From contig JAKISG010000029.1 in assembly GCA_021648755.1 (NCBI GenBank), positions 1-27,502 of the forward strand: a stretch of DNA of 27,502 nucleotides. The letters run 5' to 3'. The stretch comes from Flavobacteriaceae bacterium (GTDB taxonomy: Bacteria; Bacteroidota; Bacteroidia; Flavobacteriales; Flavobacteriaceae). Below are positions 6,947-15,829 of the stretch, piece by piece. The notes beneath the pieces are model-generated. The model searched no databases. It was given only the letters and a program-made list of their open reading frames with translations, and was not told the DNA's origin. Both the position numbers and the translations under genes were made by a program. The stretch's first letter is position 1. Each line of letters opens with the position of its first letter.

Positions 6947-7714
6947 TTATAATTTTTTCAATTCCGTTGCAATAATCCAACCTACTTGACCGTCAGCAAT
7001 TTTAATTTTTTTCCAATTATCTACACTTTTTAGTATTTGTACTTTAGTGCCTTCGTGTAATTCAAAAACGGTTTCGCTAGATAATATGGGTGCACTTTTT
7101 ATGTTTGTTTGTTGTGCAAAAATAATTGCTTCTTTTTTATTTAAGCTTACTTTATAGGTATGAAAAGCAAAGGTTAGACTAAAAATAAAGAATAGAATAC
7201 TTAAAATACTTGAAATAAAAAGTATTCTTTTATTTATTGAGGCTTCAGAAAAATGATATAATAAAAATAGGATTGTAAATAAAGCAACAAATAATAGGGT
7301 TACATAAGACCAAGTGTTATAGGTTAGTTTTTGGATAAAGTTTCGGGATAATTTTTGAAATAAATTTATGGGTAATTCTTCAATATTATCTATAGTCATT
7401 CGTTTTGCAAAGTTTAAATTAAAAATAATATCTTTATTGTTTGGTGCTAATTGTAGTGCTTTTTCATAATAATAAATACTTGATGCTACGTTATTGGTTT
7501 TGTAATATGCGTTTGCTAAATTATAATATAGTTCGGCTGCTTTTATTTTTTGATTTTCAATTTTATGGTATAGCGTAATTGCTTCGTTATATTTTTTAGA
7601 TTGGTATAGTTGGTTTGCTTTGACAAAATTTTTATTTGCCTCTTGCGCATAACTAGTTAATTGTAGTATGAGTAATAATAAGAGTATGATATATTTTTTA
7701 AACACGGCTTTCAC
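6947..7714 (-). CDS. batE: BatE: TPR and SH3-like membrane protein
   Basis: 255 aa. A signal peptide (MKAVFKKYIILLLLLILQLTSYAQ) is followed by two to three TPR repeats at about residues 28-105 (ANQLYQSKKYNEAITLYHKI; AAELYYNLANAYYKTNN; SSIYYYEKALQLAPNN). Two membrane segments follow at about 135-155 and 165-185, then a C-terminal bacterial SH3 domain (ANIKSAP-like start, VFELHEGTKVQIL, GQVGWI). This matches BatE/BatC-type proteins at the end of Bacteroidota aerotolerance operons. Bat proteins are thought to form an envelope complex; the exact molecular function is not established. It starts 20 nt after batD. Confidence 0.85.
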   Translation of the reverse strand: MKAVFKKYIILLLLLILQLTSYAQEANKNFVKANQLYQSKKYNEAITLYHKIENQKIKAAELYYNLANAYYKTNNVASSIYYYEKALQLAPNNKDIIFNLNFAKRMTIDNIEELPINLFQKLSRNFIQKLTYNTWSYVTLLFVALFTILFLLYHFSEASINKRILFISSILSILFFIFSLTFAFHTYKVSLNKKEAIIFAQQTNIKSAPILSSETVFELHEGTKVQILKSVDNWKKIKIADGQVGWIIATELKKL

Positions 7715-7734
7715 TTGTTGTTTTTTTCTAGGTT

Positions 7735-9501
7735 CTAAAATTGTTTATCTATTTCTGTAATTATACTTTTTGCGTTTTCAAATTCTTTTTTCATTTGTAA
7801 GTTAGATGTTGGTGTGTATCTAGCAAAATCACAATCTTCTAAAACTTTTAAAAATTTAGTGATTGTATTTTCTTTGACATTTTTATTTTGGAGCAAAGTA
7901 TTAATTTTTTCTTTACTAATTTCACTTGTTTCTACTTGTAATTTTGCTTTTAGGTAATTATGTAGTGCTTTTTCTAATGCAATGTAAAAAGGTTCTTTGT
8001 TGCTTAATTCTTTTTTTGCATTGGTTAAATATTTTTTGGCTAAACGGTCTGCTAGTCTTCTTTTGTTGCCGCTAATATCGCCGTCTCGTTCTCTTTTCTT
8101 TTTTCTTAAATAAATACCGATAGGTATTATAAATAGGGGCAGTATCAATAAAGCCCAAAATAGGTTTGATTTAAAGAAATCGGCTGTATTTTTTAGTTTT
8201 AATAGTTTTGTTTTTGTATGAATAAATCGAATATCATTTTCTAAAATATTTGATTTTACATTGCTCATTGAGGTGTTGTCGGTTTCTTGCGGTGATTTTC
8301 CTTCGGGTACATTAATAATTATAGGTGTGCTATTTAGGGTATAGTATTTTTTTTCTTTAGGGTTAAAATAAGAAAAGCTTAAAGCGGGTATTTTATATTT
8401 GCCTTTAAATTGTGGTACAACGGTATAAATTTCGGAAACACCACCTGTTAAGCCATTAATTTTTGTAGTTATATTTTCTTTGTGTTCTGGTTCGTATTTT
8501 TCGAGACCATTTGGTGCTTCAATTTTTGGTAAGCTAAATAATTTTAGGTTGCCGTCACCTTGAACTTCTACTTTTATTTGTGCAGATTCATTTGCTTTTA
8601 GGGTGTTTTTTGTGCTATTTGCTTTAAATGAAAAATGACCAACTGCGCCACTAAAGTTTATTGGTTTATTTTCTTCGGGTAATTCTTTAACATTTATGGT
8701 TTGCTTACCTGCTGTTAGGGTTAGACTTACATTTTTACGAAGTCTTTGCCCAAACAAGTCCGCTCTATTTAAGGCAACTACTCCAGAGATATTAACTTCC
8801 ATAGGGCTTAAGGTTATTTTTCCTGATTGTTGAGGTATTAATACGTCTTTTCTTATAATATAATAAGTCATGTCTCGACCTTTATATTTACCAGATTGTT
8901 CTCTGAGTTTAGGTATAGCGATATTTTGATTCCAAAAACCACTAAAAGATGGGGGTTTTACTTGTGCTTCATTGGTGAGGATTGCATTTCTTGGGTCAAA
9001 ATATATTTTATAAATTATAGAGATGCTCTCGCCTATAAATGGGTTTGTATTCGAGATTTCGGCAACTAAAAAAAGGTTTTCTCTTGCTAGTAGTAAAGGG
9101 TCGTTTGGGTTTTTTGGTCGTGCGACGGCATCTTGAACCGAAATTTTTAATGTATTGCTTGTTATGGTTTTTCCTTTATAGGTAATTGTTGCTGCTGGTA
9201 TTGTAAATAGGCCTTTGCTTTTTGGTTGTAGTATTAAAGAGTAGGTTTGCTGAAAACTGAGTATACCGTTTATCTCTAAAAAATTAACACTTTGTATTAA
9301 GTTTGAAACTAATTTAAAATTTTTAAAATTTGGTGGTGTAAAACCGTCTGACCCTTGTTCATTTATACTGTATGTAAGTCTAAGGCGTTCATTTACACTA
9401 AGTACATTTTTACTTACTGTTGCTTTAAATTCTTGCGATATTAGTACTTGGGTACTTAATATTGTAAAGCATAAAAGTATATATTTAGACAGGTATTTCA
9501 A
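7735..9501 (-). CDS. batD: BatD family protein
   Basis: 588 aa, typical BatD length. A signal peptide ends near LISQ (about residue 23). A long beta-rich periplasmic region follows, with the BatD hallmark order: FKATVSKNVLSVNERLRLTYSIN, PQSKGLFTIPAATITYKGKTI, SGAVGHFSFKANSTKNTLKANE and FKGKYKIPALSFSYFNPKEK. One membrane segment near residues 445-467 (ALLILPLFIIPIGIYL) is followed by a basic cytoplasmic tail with helical character (KALHNYLKAKL...FARYTP). It sits between batC and batE in the operon. The role is in oxygen or stress tolerance by family knowledge; no catalytic motif is seen. Confidence 0.92.
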   Translation of the reverse strand: MKYLSKYILLCFTILSTQVLISQEFKATVSKNVLSVNERLRLTYSINEQGSDGFTPPNFKNFKLVSNLIQSVNFLEINGILSFQQTYSLILQPKSKGLFTIPAATITYKGKTITSNTLKISVQDAVARPKNPNDPLLLARENLFLVAEISNTNPFIGESISIIYKIYFDPRNAILTNEAQVKPPSFSGFWNQNIAIPKLREQSGKYKGRDMTYYIIRKDVLIPQQSGKITLSPMEVNISGVVALNRADLFGQRLRKNVSLTLTAGKQTINVKELPEENKPINFSGAVGHFSFKANSTKNTLKANESAQIKVEVQGDGNLKLFSLPKIEAPNGLEKYEPEHKENITTKINGLTGGVSEIYTVVPQFKGKYKIPALSFSYFNPKEKKYYTLNSTPIIINVPEGKSPQETDNTSMSNVKSNILENDIRFIHTKTKLLKLKNTADFFKSNLFWALLILPLFIIPIGIYLRKKKRERDGDISGNKRRLADRLAKKYLTNAKKELSNKEPFYIALEKALHNYLKAKLQVETSEISKEKINTLLQNKNVKENTITKFLKVLEDCDFARYTPTSNLQMKKEFENAKSIITEIDKQF

Positions 9502-9569
9502 TTTATTTGTTCGTTTGTTTAAATTATTTTAATAATTTAATGATAGGTTTTAAATTTTATAGTAAAAGC

Positions 9570-10415
9570 CTACCAATCTTTATCTTGTTTTACTTTACGA
9601 CCTTTTCCTTTTCTAGCATTTATTTTCTTTTGGGTTTTATTTTCTTCATTATTCATTGCCTCTAGGAGTTGCTTTACTTGTTCGGGCGATAATTTACTAG
9701 GTTTTGGTTTGGGTTTTTGTTGCTCTTTATCTTTTTTATCTTCTTCTTTGTCTTGTTTTTTAGTGTCTTTTTTATCGTTTCCTTTTTTTTCTTCTTTTTT
9801 GTCGTTTCCTTTTTTCTCTTTTTCTCCTTGGTCTTTTTCTTTATCTTTATCTTTTTTATCGTCTTTTTTGTCTTTATTCTTGTCTTTATTCTTGTCTTTA
9901 TTCTTGTCTTTATTTTTGTCTTTATTCTTGTCTTTATTTTTTTGGTCTTTTAATAGTTTTTGTGCAACGGCTAAATTATATCTTGTTTCATCGTCTTTAG
10001 GGTTTTTACGTAATGCATTTTTATAGGCTTCGACAGCAGGGCCATATTGTTTTTCTTTCATAGCAATATTACCTAAATTATGTTCACTATCTGCCTTAAT
10101 AAAATGATCTTTTGTAGTTTTTGAAACTAATTTGTATTGTGCTTTTGCTTCTTTTATTTTATTTTGAAGAAACTTTGTATTGCCAAAATTATAGTTTGCT
10201 TTATCGTAATTTGGGTTTAATTCTATTGCTTTTTTATAGGCTTTTTCGGCATCTGTATATAGGCCTTTGTTGTAAAGTTTATTTCCTCTACGTATTTCAT
10301 TTTTGGTTTCGGTGTTTATTTCATTTTTTTTACTAGATACTGTGTCTGTAGAATCTTTTTGAGAAAAAACAAAGGTTGTAAAACCGATTAGCAGGTACCG
10401 TATTATGTTTTTCAT
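9570..10415 (-). CDS. batC: BatC: TPR protein with Lys/Asp-rich tail
   Basis: I place the start at the ATG at 10415, one nucleotide after the batB stop (TAAAATG). An earlier in-frame ATG at 10433 would overlap batB by 17 bp and add six residues. A signal peptide (MKNIIRYLLIGFTTFVFSQ) is followed by TPR repeats at about residues 45-150 (GNKLYNKGLYTDAEKAYKKAIELNPNYDKANYN; GNIAMKEKQYGPAVEAYKNALRKNPKDDETRYN). A remarkable low-complexity tail of K, D, E, N and G follows, built partly on six KNKD units, ending in a helical QVKQLLEAMNNEE segment and a basic end. TPRs suggest a protein-binding role with BatA/BatB in the envelope. The charged tail is commonly seen in BatC but its length is probably variable through repeat slippage. 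Confidence 0.88.
   Translation of the reverse strand: MKNIIRYLLIGFTTFVFSQKDSTDTVSSKKNEINTETKNEIRRGNKLYNKGLYTDAEKAYKKAIELNPNYDKANYNFGNTKFLQNKIKEAKAQYKLVSKTTKDHFIKADSEHNLGNIAMKEKQYGPAVEAYKNALRKNPKDDETRYNLAVAQKLLKDQKNKDKNKDKNKDKNKDKNKDKNKDKKDDKKDKDKEKDQGEKEKKGNDKKEEKKGNDKKDTKKQDKEEDKKDKEQQKPKPKPSKLSPEQVKQLLEAMNNEENKTQKKINARKGKGRKVKQDKDW
9870..9941. repeat. Six tandem 12-bp units in batC
   Basis: Plus-strand unit GTCTTTATTCTT repeated six times without a gap; units 4 and 6 have one C-to-T change (GTCTTTATTTTT). On the coding strand each unit gives the tetrapeptide KNKD. The unit length is a multiple of three, so slippage would change tail length without breaking the frame. Confidence 0.95.
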
Positions 10416-10416
10416 T

Positions 10417-11454
10417 TTATTTAGTTTTTTCATTAAACAAATTTAATTTTTCTATCCATTTTGTTTTTTTATTAAATAAAAATAAATCCAATATTAAAAA
10501 TAGTATTCCTAAGCCAATAAACCATTGAAATTGATCTTTATAGTCTGTAAATTTTTTAGTTTCAAATGCTTTTTTTTCTGCATTATTTAATAATTTTGCT
10601 ACAAAATCTACTGTTTTAGTCATATCGTTTCCGTAGAGATATTTACCGTTACCTTCTTTGGCAATTTGCTTTAATATGTCATCGTGCATTTTAGTAATAA
10701 CAGTTTCTCCTTTTCTGTCTTTTTTATAGCCTATTGAGTTACCAACTTTCATAGGTATGGGACCTCCTTTTATTGTGCCTACACCTATTGTATAAATTTT
10801 TATACCTTCTTTAGTTAGTTCATTTGTAATGGTTACATTTTCTTCGGTGTGGTCTTCACCATCTGAAATTAAAATTAAAAAACGATTGGTTTGTTCGTCA
10901 TTGTCATAATACGTTTTTGCGAGTCTTAAAGCTTCATTAATAGCTGTTCCTTGGCTATAGACCATATTTGGGTTTGCATTTTGCAAAAACATTTTTGCTG
11001 CTGCTTGGTCTGTAGTTATTGGTAATAACGGATAGGCATTACCTGCATAAATAATAATACCAATTCTATCACTACCTAAATTATCAATTATTTTTGCGAT
11101 GATTTGCTTTGATTTTGCCAATCTACTTGGGGCAATATCTTCTGCAAGCATACTTTTAGAGACATCTAATGCAAATACAACATCTACTCCTTCGCGATTT
11201 AGAGTTTCTAATTTTGTACCCATTTTAGGGTTTACTAAAGCTATAATTAAAAACGATAGTCCTAAGGCAACAACTAATATTTTTAAAACGGGCTTAAATG
11301 TAGAGCGTTCTGGGCTTAATTTATCTAATAGTTTTTTAGTTGCAAAATTCTTTTGTTTTCTTTTTTTCCAAAACAGCACTATCACAAATGTAAGAATTAA
11401 GACTGCAATTGCAATGAAATATATAAAGTATGTTTTTTCTTCTAATTGATACAT
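10417..11454 (-). CDS. batB: BatB: VWA-domain membrane protein
   Basis: 345 aa. Membrane segments lie near the N-terminus (YFIYFIAIAVLILTFVIVLFW; LKILVVALGLSFLIIALV) and at the C-terminus (FIGLGILFLILDLFLF). A von Willebrand factor A domain lies between, starting VDVVFALDVSKSM with an intact MIDAS motif DxSxS, followed by a Thr in SQGTAIN and Asp in LISDGEDH for metal binding. The arrangement matches BatB (and BatA) of aerotolerance operons, with the VWA domain facing the periplasm. It lies 66 nt after batA and directly before batC. Confidence 0.92.
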   Translation of the reverse strand: MYQLEEKTYFIYFIAIAVLILTFVIVLFWKKRKQKNFATKKLLDKLSPERSTFKPVLKILVVALGLSFLIIALVNPKMGTKLETLNREGVDVVFALDVSKSMLAEDIAPSRLAKSKQIIAKIIDNLGSDRIGIIIYAGNAYPLLPITTDQAAAKMFLQNANPNMVYSQGTAINEALRLAKTYYDNDEQTNRFLILISDGEDHTEENVTITNELTKEGIKIYTIGVGTIKGGPIPMKVGNSIGYKKDRKGETVITKMHDDILKQIAKEGNGKYLYGNDMTKTVDFVAKLLNNAEKKAFETKKFTDYKDQFQWFIGLGILFLILDLFLFNKKTKWIEKLNLFNEKTK

Positions 11455-11520
11455 TTTTTTATTTTTAACTGGCTAGGTATCTTATTTCTTAAATTTAGTG
11501 TTTCTTGCGTGCTCTTGCAG

Positions 11521-12519
11521 TTAAACAAAAGATCGAAAAATGGTAAATCGCAAAAGCATTTCTAACAGCACTAAAAACCCTGCTAATAATACAAATGGTC
11601 TAAACATTTCTTTGAAATTGGTATATTTAAATTCTTCGACTTTTGTTTTTTCTAGTTTATTAATTATGTCATAAATTTTAGATAATTTACGGTTGTTTGT
11701 TGCTCTAAAGTATTTTCCTTCGGTTTGTTTAGCAATGTATTTTAATAAATTTTCATCTATTTCTACAGGTACACTTCTATAAATTAATTTACCGTTTATA
11801 TCTTTAGCGACAGGCATTTGTGCTGTGCCATTTGTTCCTAAGCCAATGGTATATACTTTAATGCCTATAGATTTGGCTAATTCGATGGCTGTTTTTGGGT
11901 CTATAGATCCAGCGTTATTTACACCATCGGTCAGTAGTATAATAACTTTTGATTTTGCCTTTGAGTCTTTGAGTCTGTTTACTGCAGAACCCAAGCCCAT
12001 ACCAATGGCAGTTCCACCATCTAACTGCCCCCATTTTAAGCGTCTTATGGTATTTTTTACAATGCGCTTATCGCTTGTTATTGGTGTTTGTGTAAAGCTC
12101 TCGCCTGCATAAACTACAATGCCTATTCTATCATTGGGTCTTTTGGTTACAAAATCTATGGCTACTTTTTTAAGTGCTTCTAACCGGTTTGGTTTTAAGT
12201 CTTTGGCTAGCATACTTGCGGATACATCTATTGCCATAACAATATCAATACCTTTGTTAGATTTGGTTTTGGTAGTTACTTCTTTGTTTCGGGGTCTTGC
12301 CAAAGCAACAATTAATAATGTTAATGCCAATAGGCGTATTACATATAAAAATGGTTTTAATTTTGCTAGAGTACTAGTATTTGTTAAACCACTAGTATTA
12401 GAAAGTGTTAGTTTTGCAGTATCTTTTTTTCTTGTAAAAAAATACCATAATGCTATAATTGGCAGTAAGGCCAATAGGCCTAAAAATTCTGGATTTGCGA
12501 ATTCAAATTTACTCAACAT
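11521..12519 (-). CDS. batA: BatA: VWA-domain membrane protein
   Basis: 332 aa. Begins with MLSKFEFANPEFLGLLALLPI, the characteristic BatA start ('F..PE.LwLL.LLP'), giving a first membrane segment; a second follows near residue 58 (PFLYVIRLLALTLLIVALARPR). The VWA domain has the MIDAS sequence DIVMAIDVSASM, the Thr in DGGTAIG and Asp in LLTDGVNN. A last membrane segment (FRPFVLLAGFLVLLEMLL) is at the C-terminus. Its start overlaps the preceding gene by 11 bp, indicating translational coupling. The protein is close in architecture to BatB, and the pair is thought to form a complex. Confidence 0.92.
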   Translation of the reverse strand: MLSKFEFANPEFLGLLALLPIIALWYFFTRKKDTAKLTLSNTSGLTNTSTLAKLKPFLYVIRLLALTLLIVALARPRNKEVTTKTKSNKGIDIVMAIDVSASMLAKDLKPNRLEALKKVAIDFVTKRPNDRIGIVVYAGESFTQTPITSDKRIVKNTIRRLKWGQLDGGTAIGMGLGSAVNRLKDSKAKSKVIILLTDGVNNAGSIDPKTAIELAKSIGIKVYTIGLGTNGTAQMPVAKDINGKLIYRSVPVEIDENLLKYIAKQTEGKYFRATNNRKLSKIYDIINKLEKTKVEEFKYTNFKEMFRPFVLLAGFLVLLEMLLRFTIFRSFV

Positions 12520-13546
12520 TATTTTTTTTATTAGGGCTTTCTATTTTATTTTCTGCTACAAATTCTGTAGTATTTTCTTTTTCAATTTCTTTAATTTCTA
12601 CTGCTTTTAGTCCTTCTAAAATAAGGGTTGCATATTTACGGTGCATTTCAATTTCATTGGCAAATGGTTTTGATTTAGCGAATTTTACTAAATCAGCTTC
12701 TTGTAATAGGTCTTTTAGTTTTAATACTGTTTTTTTAGAAATTTCTAATTTATTACTATTATTTGTTTTTTTAATGGCATTAACTAGTTCGTTTGTTGTA
12801 CTTTCTAATGCAGGTATTTTTAATTCTTTTTCAATAAAAGTTCTAATAATATCTGTTAGTTCACTATAATAAGCCTTAGTCTTATTATTTTGCCAAAGTA
12901 ATTTTTTATCTAAATTTTCTAATTGTTGTACGGCCATTTCAAAAGGCGGTATTTTAGCAATTCGTTCTTTTTCGGTTTCTTTTTTACGAATAAAGAAATA
13001 CCAAATTATTAAGCCAATAATAGGTAATAATAGGAGTAACCACCAATAATTTTTGGTGTAATCTTTTAAATTTAGGCTTTGTTTTTGTATTGCTTTTATC
13101 GGAAAAATTGGTTGTTTTATAGTGTCAATTGCAACTGTTGAGACATTGATAATTAGAGAATCGGTAAATACGGGTCTAGAGAATATTTTTACCATTTGTT
13201 TTGGTAGCATATAACGACCGCTATCAAAACTAGTTAGGGTATATTTTTTGATTAATTTATTTTTTAGAGTATCAATTTTATACGATTTTAGAACTTCTAA
13301 TTTTCTAAAACTGTCTAATTGTAATTTTTGAAATTCGATACCATTTATACCATCAACTTCTATTTGGTAGTTTATTTGCTCGCCTATTCTTATTTTTGTG
13401 GTATCTGCTTTTAAACTTACTTGGGCAAAAGTTGTTACTCCACAAAGACACACTAAGAAAACGCAAAAGTTAACAGTCCTTTTTTTTATTTCTAAAAAGG
13501 GCAAAGTTATCAAGGCTTTATTTTGTATGTTTTTATATTTTTTCAT
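12509..13546 (-). CDS. BatA-upstream membrane protein (DUF4381-like)
   Basis: 345 aa. An extended N-terminal region ends in a signal peptide (VNFCVFLVCLCGVTTFAQ, cleavage near residue 42). A beta-rich periplasmic domain follows (VSLKADTTKIRIGEQINYQIEVDG, SFDSGRYMLPKQMVKIFSRP), a resemblance to the BatD-type fold. One membrane segment occurs at about residues 169-188 (WWLLLLLPIIGLIIWYFFI), then a helical cytoplasmic domain (AVQQLENLDKKLLWQNNKTKAYYSELTDIIRTFIEKEL). This is the usual gene between the DUF58 and batA genes in flavobacterial bat operons. No enzymatic motif is present. The gap before it (84 nt) is the largest within the operon. Confidence 0.8.
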   Translation of the reverse strand: MKKYKNIQNKALITLPFLEIKKRTVNFCVFLVCLCGVTTFAQVSLKADTTKIRIGEQINYQIEVDGINGIEFQKLQLDSFRKLEVLKSYKIDTLKNKLIKKYTLTSFDSGRYMLPKQMVKIFSRPVFTDSLIINVSTVAIDTIKQPIFPIKAIQKQSLNLKDYTKNYWWLLLLLPIIGLIIWYFFIRKKETEKERIAKIPPFEMAVQQLENLDKKLLWQNNKTKAYYSELTDIIRTFIEKELKIPALESTTNELVNAIKKTNNSNKLEISKKTVLKLKDLLQEADLVKFAKSKPFANEIEMHRKYATLILEGLKAVEIKEIEKENTTEFVAENKIESPNKKNNVE

Positions 13547-13630
13547 TATTAAAACGAGATTTTAATCTCTGGTTTAAATTTAAGATTTACTATCGTTCTT
13601 TATAGGTTGTAGGCGGCAAAATTTTTCCGT

Positions 13631-14497
13631 TTAACTCCTCCTTTTAAAGTAATTCATTAATTCTTTTACATAGTCTCTACCGAGTCTAGCATGTATAACT
13701 CCAGACCCGCTTTTTTTAAATGTTGTCTTGTAATAATCTACTATTTTTAAGTAATTGGCTTGGTATTGGTTTCTAACTTTTTTTGAATTGGTGTCTACTA
13801 AGATTGTTTTACCTGTTTCGGCATCTACGACTTGAATCATTCCTAATTTTGGCAGTTCTTTTTCGTATTTGTCATAAACCCTTATGCCTGTTACATCGTG
13901 TTTTCTACCTATTATCCTTAGGGCTTGATTGTAGTTGTTATCTATAAAATCGGATAAGATAAAAATAATTGCTTTCTTTTTTACCACGCCTATTAAATAT
14001 TCTAATGCTTTATTAATGTTGGTTTTTTTGCTTTTTGGTTGAAATTCTATTAATTCGCGTATAATTCTTAATACATGTGATTTTCCTTTTTTTGGTGGCA
14101 TAAATAATTCGATTTGATCCGTAAAGAGTAATAGACCAACTTTATCATTATTTTGTATTGCAGAGAAGGCTAATGTTGCCGCAATTTCTGTTATGGTTTC
14201 TCGTTTAAATTGTTCGTCTGTACCAAAAGATTCGGATGCAGAAATATCTACCATTAATAACATGGTTAGTTCTCTTTCTTCTTCAAAAACTTTGACAAAT
14301 GGTTCGTTGTAACGTGCCGTAACATTCCAATCAATATTCCGTATATCATCTCCAAATTGATATTGTCGTACTTCAGAAAAAGTCATGCCTCGCCCTTTAA
14401 ACGAACTGTGATATTCGCCTGAAAATATATGATTAGACAAACGCTTTGTCTTAATCTCTATTTTTCGAACTTTTTTTAGTATTTCTTTGGTATTCAT
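13631..14497 (-). CDS. DUF58 domain protein of the bat operon
   Basis: 288 aa, soluble. The DUF58 signature is clear: RLSNHIFSGEYHSSFKGRGMTFSEVRQYQFGDDIRNIDWNVTARYNEPFVKVFEEERE at about residues 20-75, then a VWA-like segment LLMVDISASESFGT carrying a DxSxS-type metal site, and LLLFTDQIELFMPP. DUF58 proteins are almost always encoded next to MoxR AAA+ ATPases; they are presumed partners or substrates in a chaperone-like system. It starts 14 nt after moxR, so the two are co-transcribed. Confidence 0.92.
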   Translation of the reverse strand: MNTKEILKKVRKIEIKTKRLSNHIFSGEYHSSFKGRGMTFSEVRQYQFGDDIRNIDWNVTARYNEPFVKVFEEERELTMLLMVDISASESFGTDEQFKRETITEIAATLAFSAIQNNDKVGLLLFTDQIELFMPPKKGKSHVLRIIRELIEFQPKSKKTNINKALEYLIGVVKKKAIIFILSDFIDNNYNQALRIIGRKHDVTGIRVYDKYEKELPKLGMIQVVDAETGKTILVDTNSKKVRNQYQANYLKIVDYYKTTFKKSGSGVIHARLGRDYVKELMNYFKRRS

Positions 14498-14511
14498 TAT
14501 AATTGTAAATA

Positions 14512-15519
14512 TTAAGGCACTTCAATTTCATTAATAATTTTATCAATTATTTCGATAGAACTAATATTTTCTGCTTCTGCCTCGTAAGTAATACCTATTC
14601 TGTGTCTTAAAACATCATGAACGATAGCTCTAACGTCTTCGGGTATTACATAGCCTCTACGTTTAATAAATGCGTAACACTTTGCAGCAGTTGCAAGGTT
14701 AATACTCCCTCGAGGTGATGCCCCAAAACTTATTAAATCTTTTAAATCGGCTAGGTTGTATTTTTCTGGGTAGCGCGTTGCAAAAATAATAGCTAAGATA
14801 TATTTTTCGATTTTTTCATCCATATACACTTCTTGTACCGATTTTCTTGCTTTTAAAATGGTGTCTAAAGAAACTACAGCATTTACTTTCTCCCACGATT
14901 TATTTAAGTTGGCACGCATTATTGCTTGCTCATCTTCTATAGAAGGGTAGTCAATGACTACTTTTAACATAAATCGATCTACTTGTGCCTCTGGTAAAGT
15001 GTAAGTTCCTTCTTGTTCTATCGGGTTTTGGGTTGCCATTACTAAAAAGGGTTCATCTAATTTAAAAGTAGTATCACCAATAGTTACTTGGTGTTCTTGC
15101 ATAGCTTCTAATAAAGCAGATTGTACTTTTGCTGGCGCACGATTAATTTCATCTGCCAAAACAAAATTTGCAAATATCGGTCCTTTTTTTATGGAAAAAT
15201 CATTGATTTTCATATTGTAAATCATAGTACCAATAACATCAGCAGGTAATAAATCTGGCGTAAACTGAATTCTACTAAAACTTGCTTCAACTGCTTTTGA
15301 AAGTGTATTAATAGCTAAGGTTTTTGCCAAACCAGGCACTCCTTCTAATAAAATATGACCATCACCAAGCATACCAATTAACAGCCTATCAATCATATAT
15401 TTTTGACCAACGATTACTTTATTCATCTCTGCTCTTAATAAATCGATAAATGCTGACTCGCGTTCTATTTTTTCATTAATTTCTCTGATATTAATACCTG
15501 TATTTGTTTGTTCTATCAT
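14512..15519 (-). CDS. moxR: MoxR-family AAA+ ATPase
   Basis: 335 aa, standard length for MoxR. Walker A is HILLEGVPGLAKT at about residues 55-67; Walker B is FVLADEINRAP; sensor 1 is MATQNPIEQEGTY; the arginine-finger region is LPEAQVDRFMLK; and sensor 2 lies near SFGASPRGSINL. MoxR ATPases work with VWA-domain proteins in metal-cofactor insertion or complex maturation; here the likely partners are DUF58, BatA and BatB encoded just downstream. It is the first gene of the bat operon and has a promoter-like -7 box 30 nt upstream. Confidence 0.95.
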   Translation of the reverse strand: MIEQTNTGINIREINEKIERESAFIDLLRAEMNKVIVGQKYMIDRLLIGMLGDGHILLEGVPGLAKTLAINTLSKAVEASFSRIQFTPDLLPADVIGTMIYNMKINDFSIKKGPIFANFVLADEINRAPAKVQSALLEAMQEHQVTIGDTTFKLDEPFLVMATQNPIEQEGTYTLPEAQVDRFMLKVVIDYPSIEDEQAIMRANLNKSWEKVNAVVSLDTILKARKSVQEVYMDEKIEKYILAIIFATRYPEKYNLADLKDLISFGASPRGSINLATAAKCYAFIKRRGYVIPEDVRAIVHDVLRHRIGITYEAEAENISSIEIIDKIINEIEVP

Positions 15520-15548
15520 ATCTAAACTTTATTAAAATTATAGGAAAG

Positions 15549-15556
15549 CAAATATA
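15549..15556 (-). promoter_or_regulatory. Putative -7 box of the moxR-bat operon
   Basis: TATATTTG read on the minus strand fits TAnnTTTG; the predicted start near 15542 leaves a leader of about 22 nt to the moxR ATG at 15519. No clear -33 TTTG was found. Confidence 0.4.
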
Positions 15557-15734
15557 CAATTGTAGCTATATTTTTTTGTTAAAAATTGGTTAATTTTCAG
15601 GTTCTTTATTTTCTTTTATCTCAAATAGGCTAGGGGGTTGTTACAAAAAGCCTAAATGGCTGTTAATGTTGGCTTAACGTATCTTTTTATGTTATTTTTA
15701 TACTAAAAAAATAATTATTTTTAATTTAATTTAC

Positions 15735-15742
15735 TATCTTTG
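15735..15742 (+). promoter_or_regulatory. Putative -7 box of the S8 peptidase gene
   Basis: TATCTTTG fits the Bacteroidota -7 consensus TAnnTTTG. The predicted start near 15749 gives an ~80-nt leader to the ATG at 15830. A -33 TTTG is not evident. Confidence 0.4.
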
Positions 15743-15829
15743 TTGTTATTTGTATTATTTAATCGACTTCCCTCCCTTGTGAAATAATACTTATTCTATT
15801 TTTTGTATAACCTTAAAACCAAATGAAAA

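Larger units (their letters stand above)
15520..15829. other. Divergent intergenic region, moxR operon and S8 peptidase gene
   Basis: 310 bp without a gene. It holds one -7 box for each of the divergent transcripts (listed separately). The middle part (about 15600-15720) has mixed sequence, including GGCTAGGGGGTTG and the short related phrases AAAAGCCTAAATGGCTGTTAATGTTGGCTTAACG, in which I see no convincing RNA or operator structure. The six-codon ORF at 15823 overlapping the S8 start is probably incidental. Confidence 0.6.

Noticed and set aside
9709..10026. Long plus-strand ORFs rich in Phe/Leu/Ser across 9709-10026
   Set aside because: They are the antisense shadow of the Lys/Asp-rich tail of batC and only reflect its codon composition.
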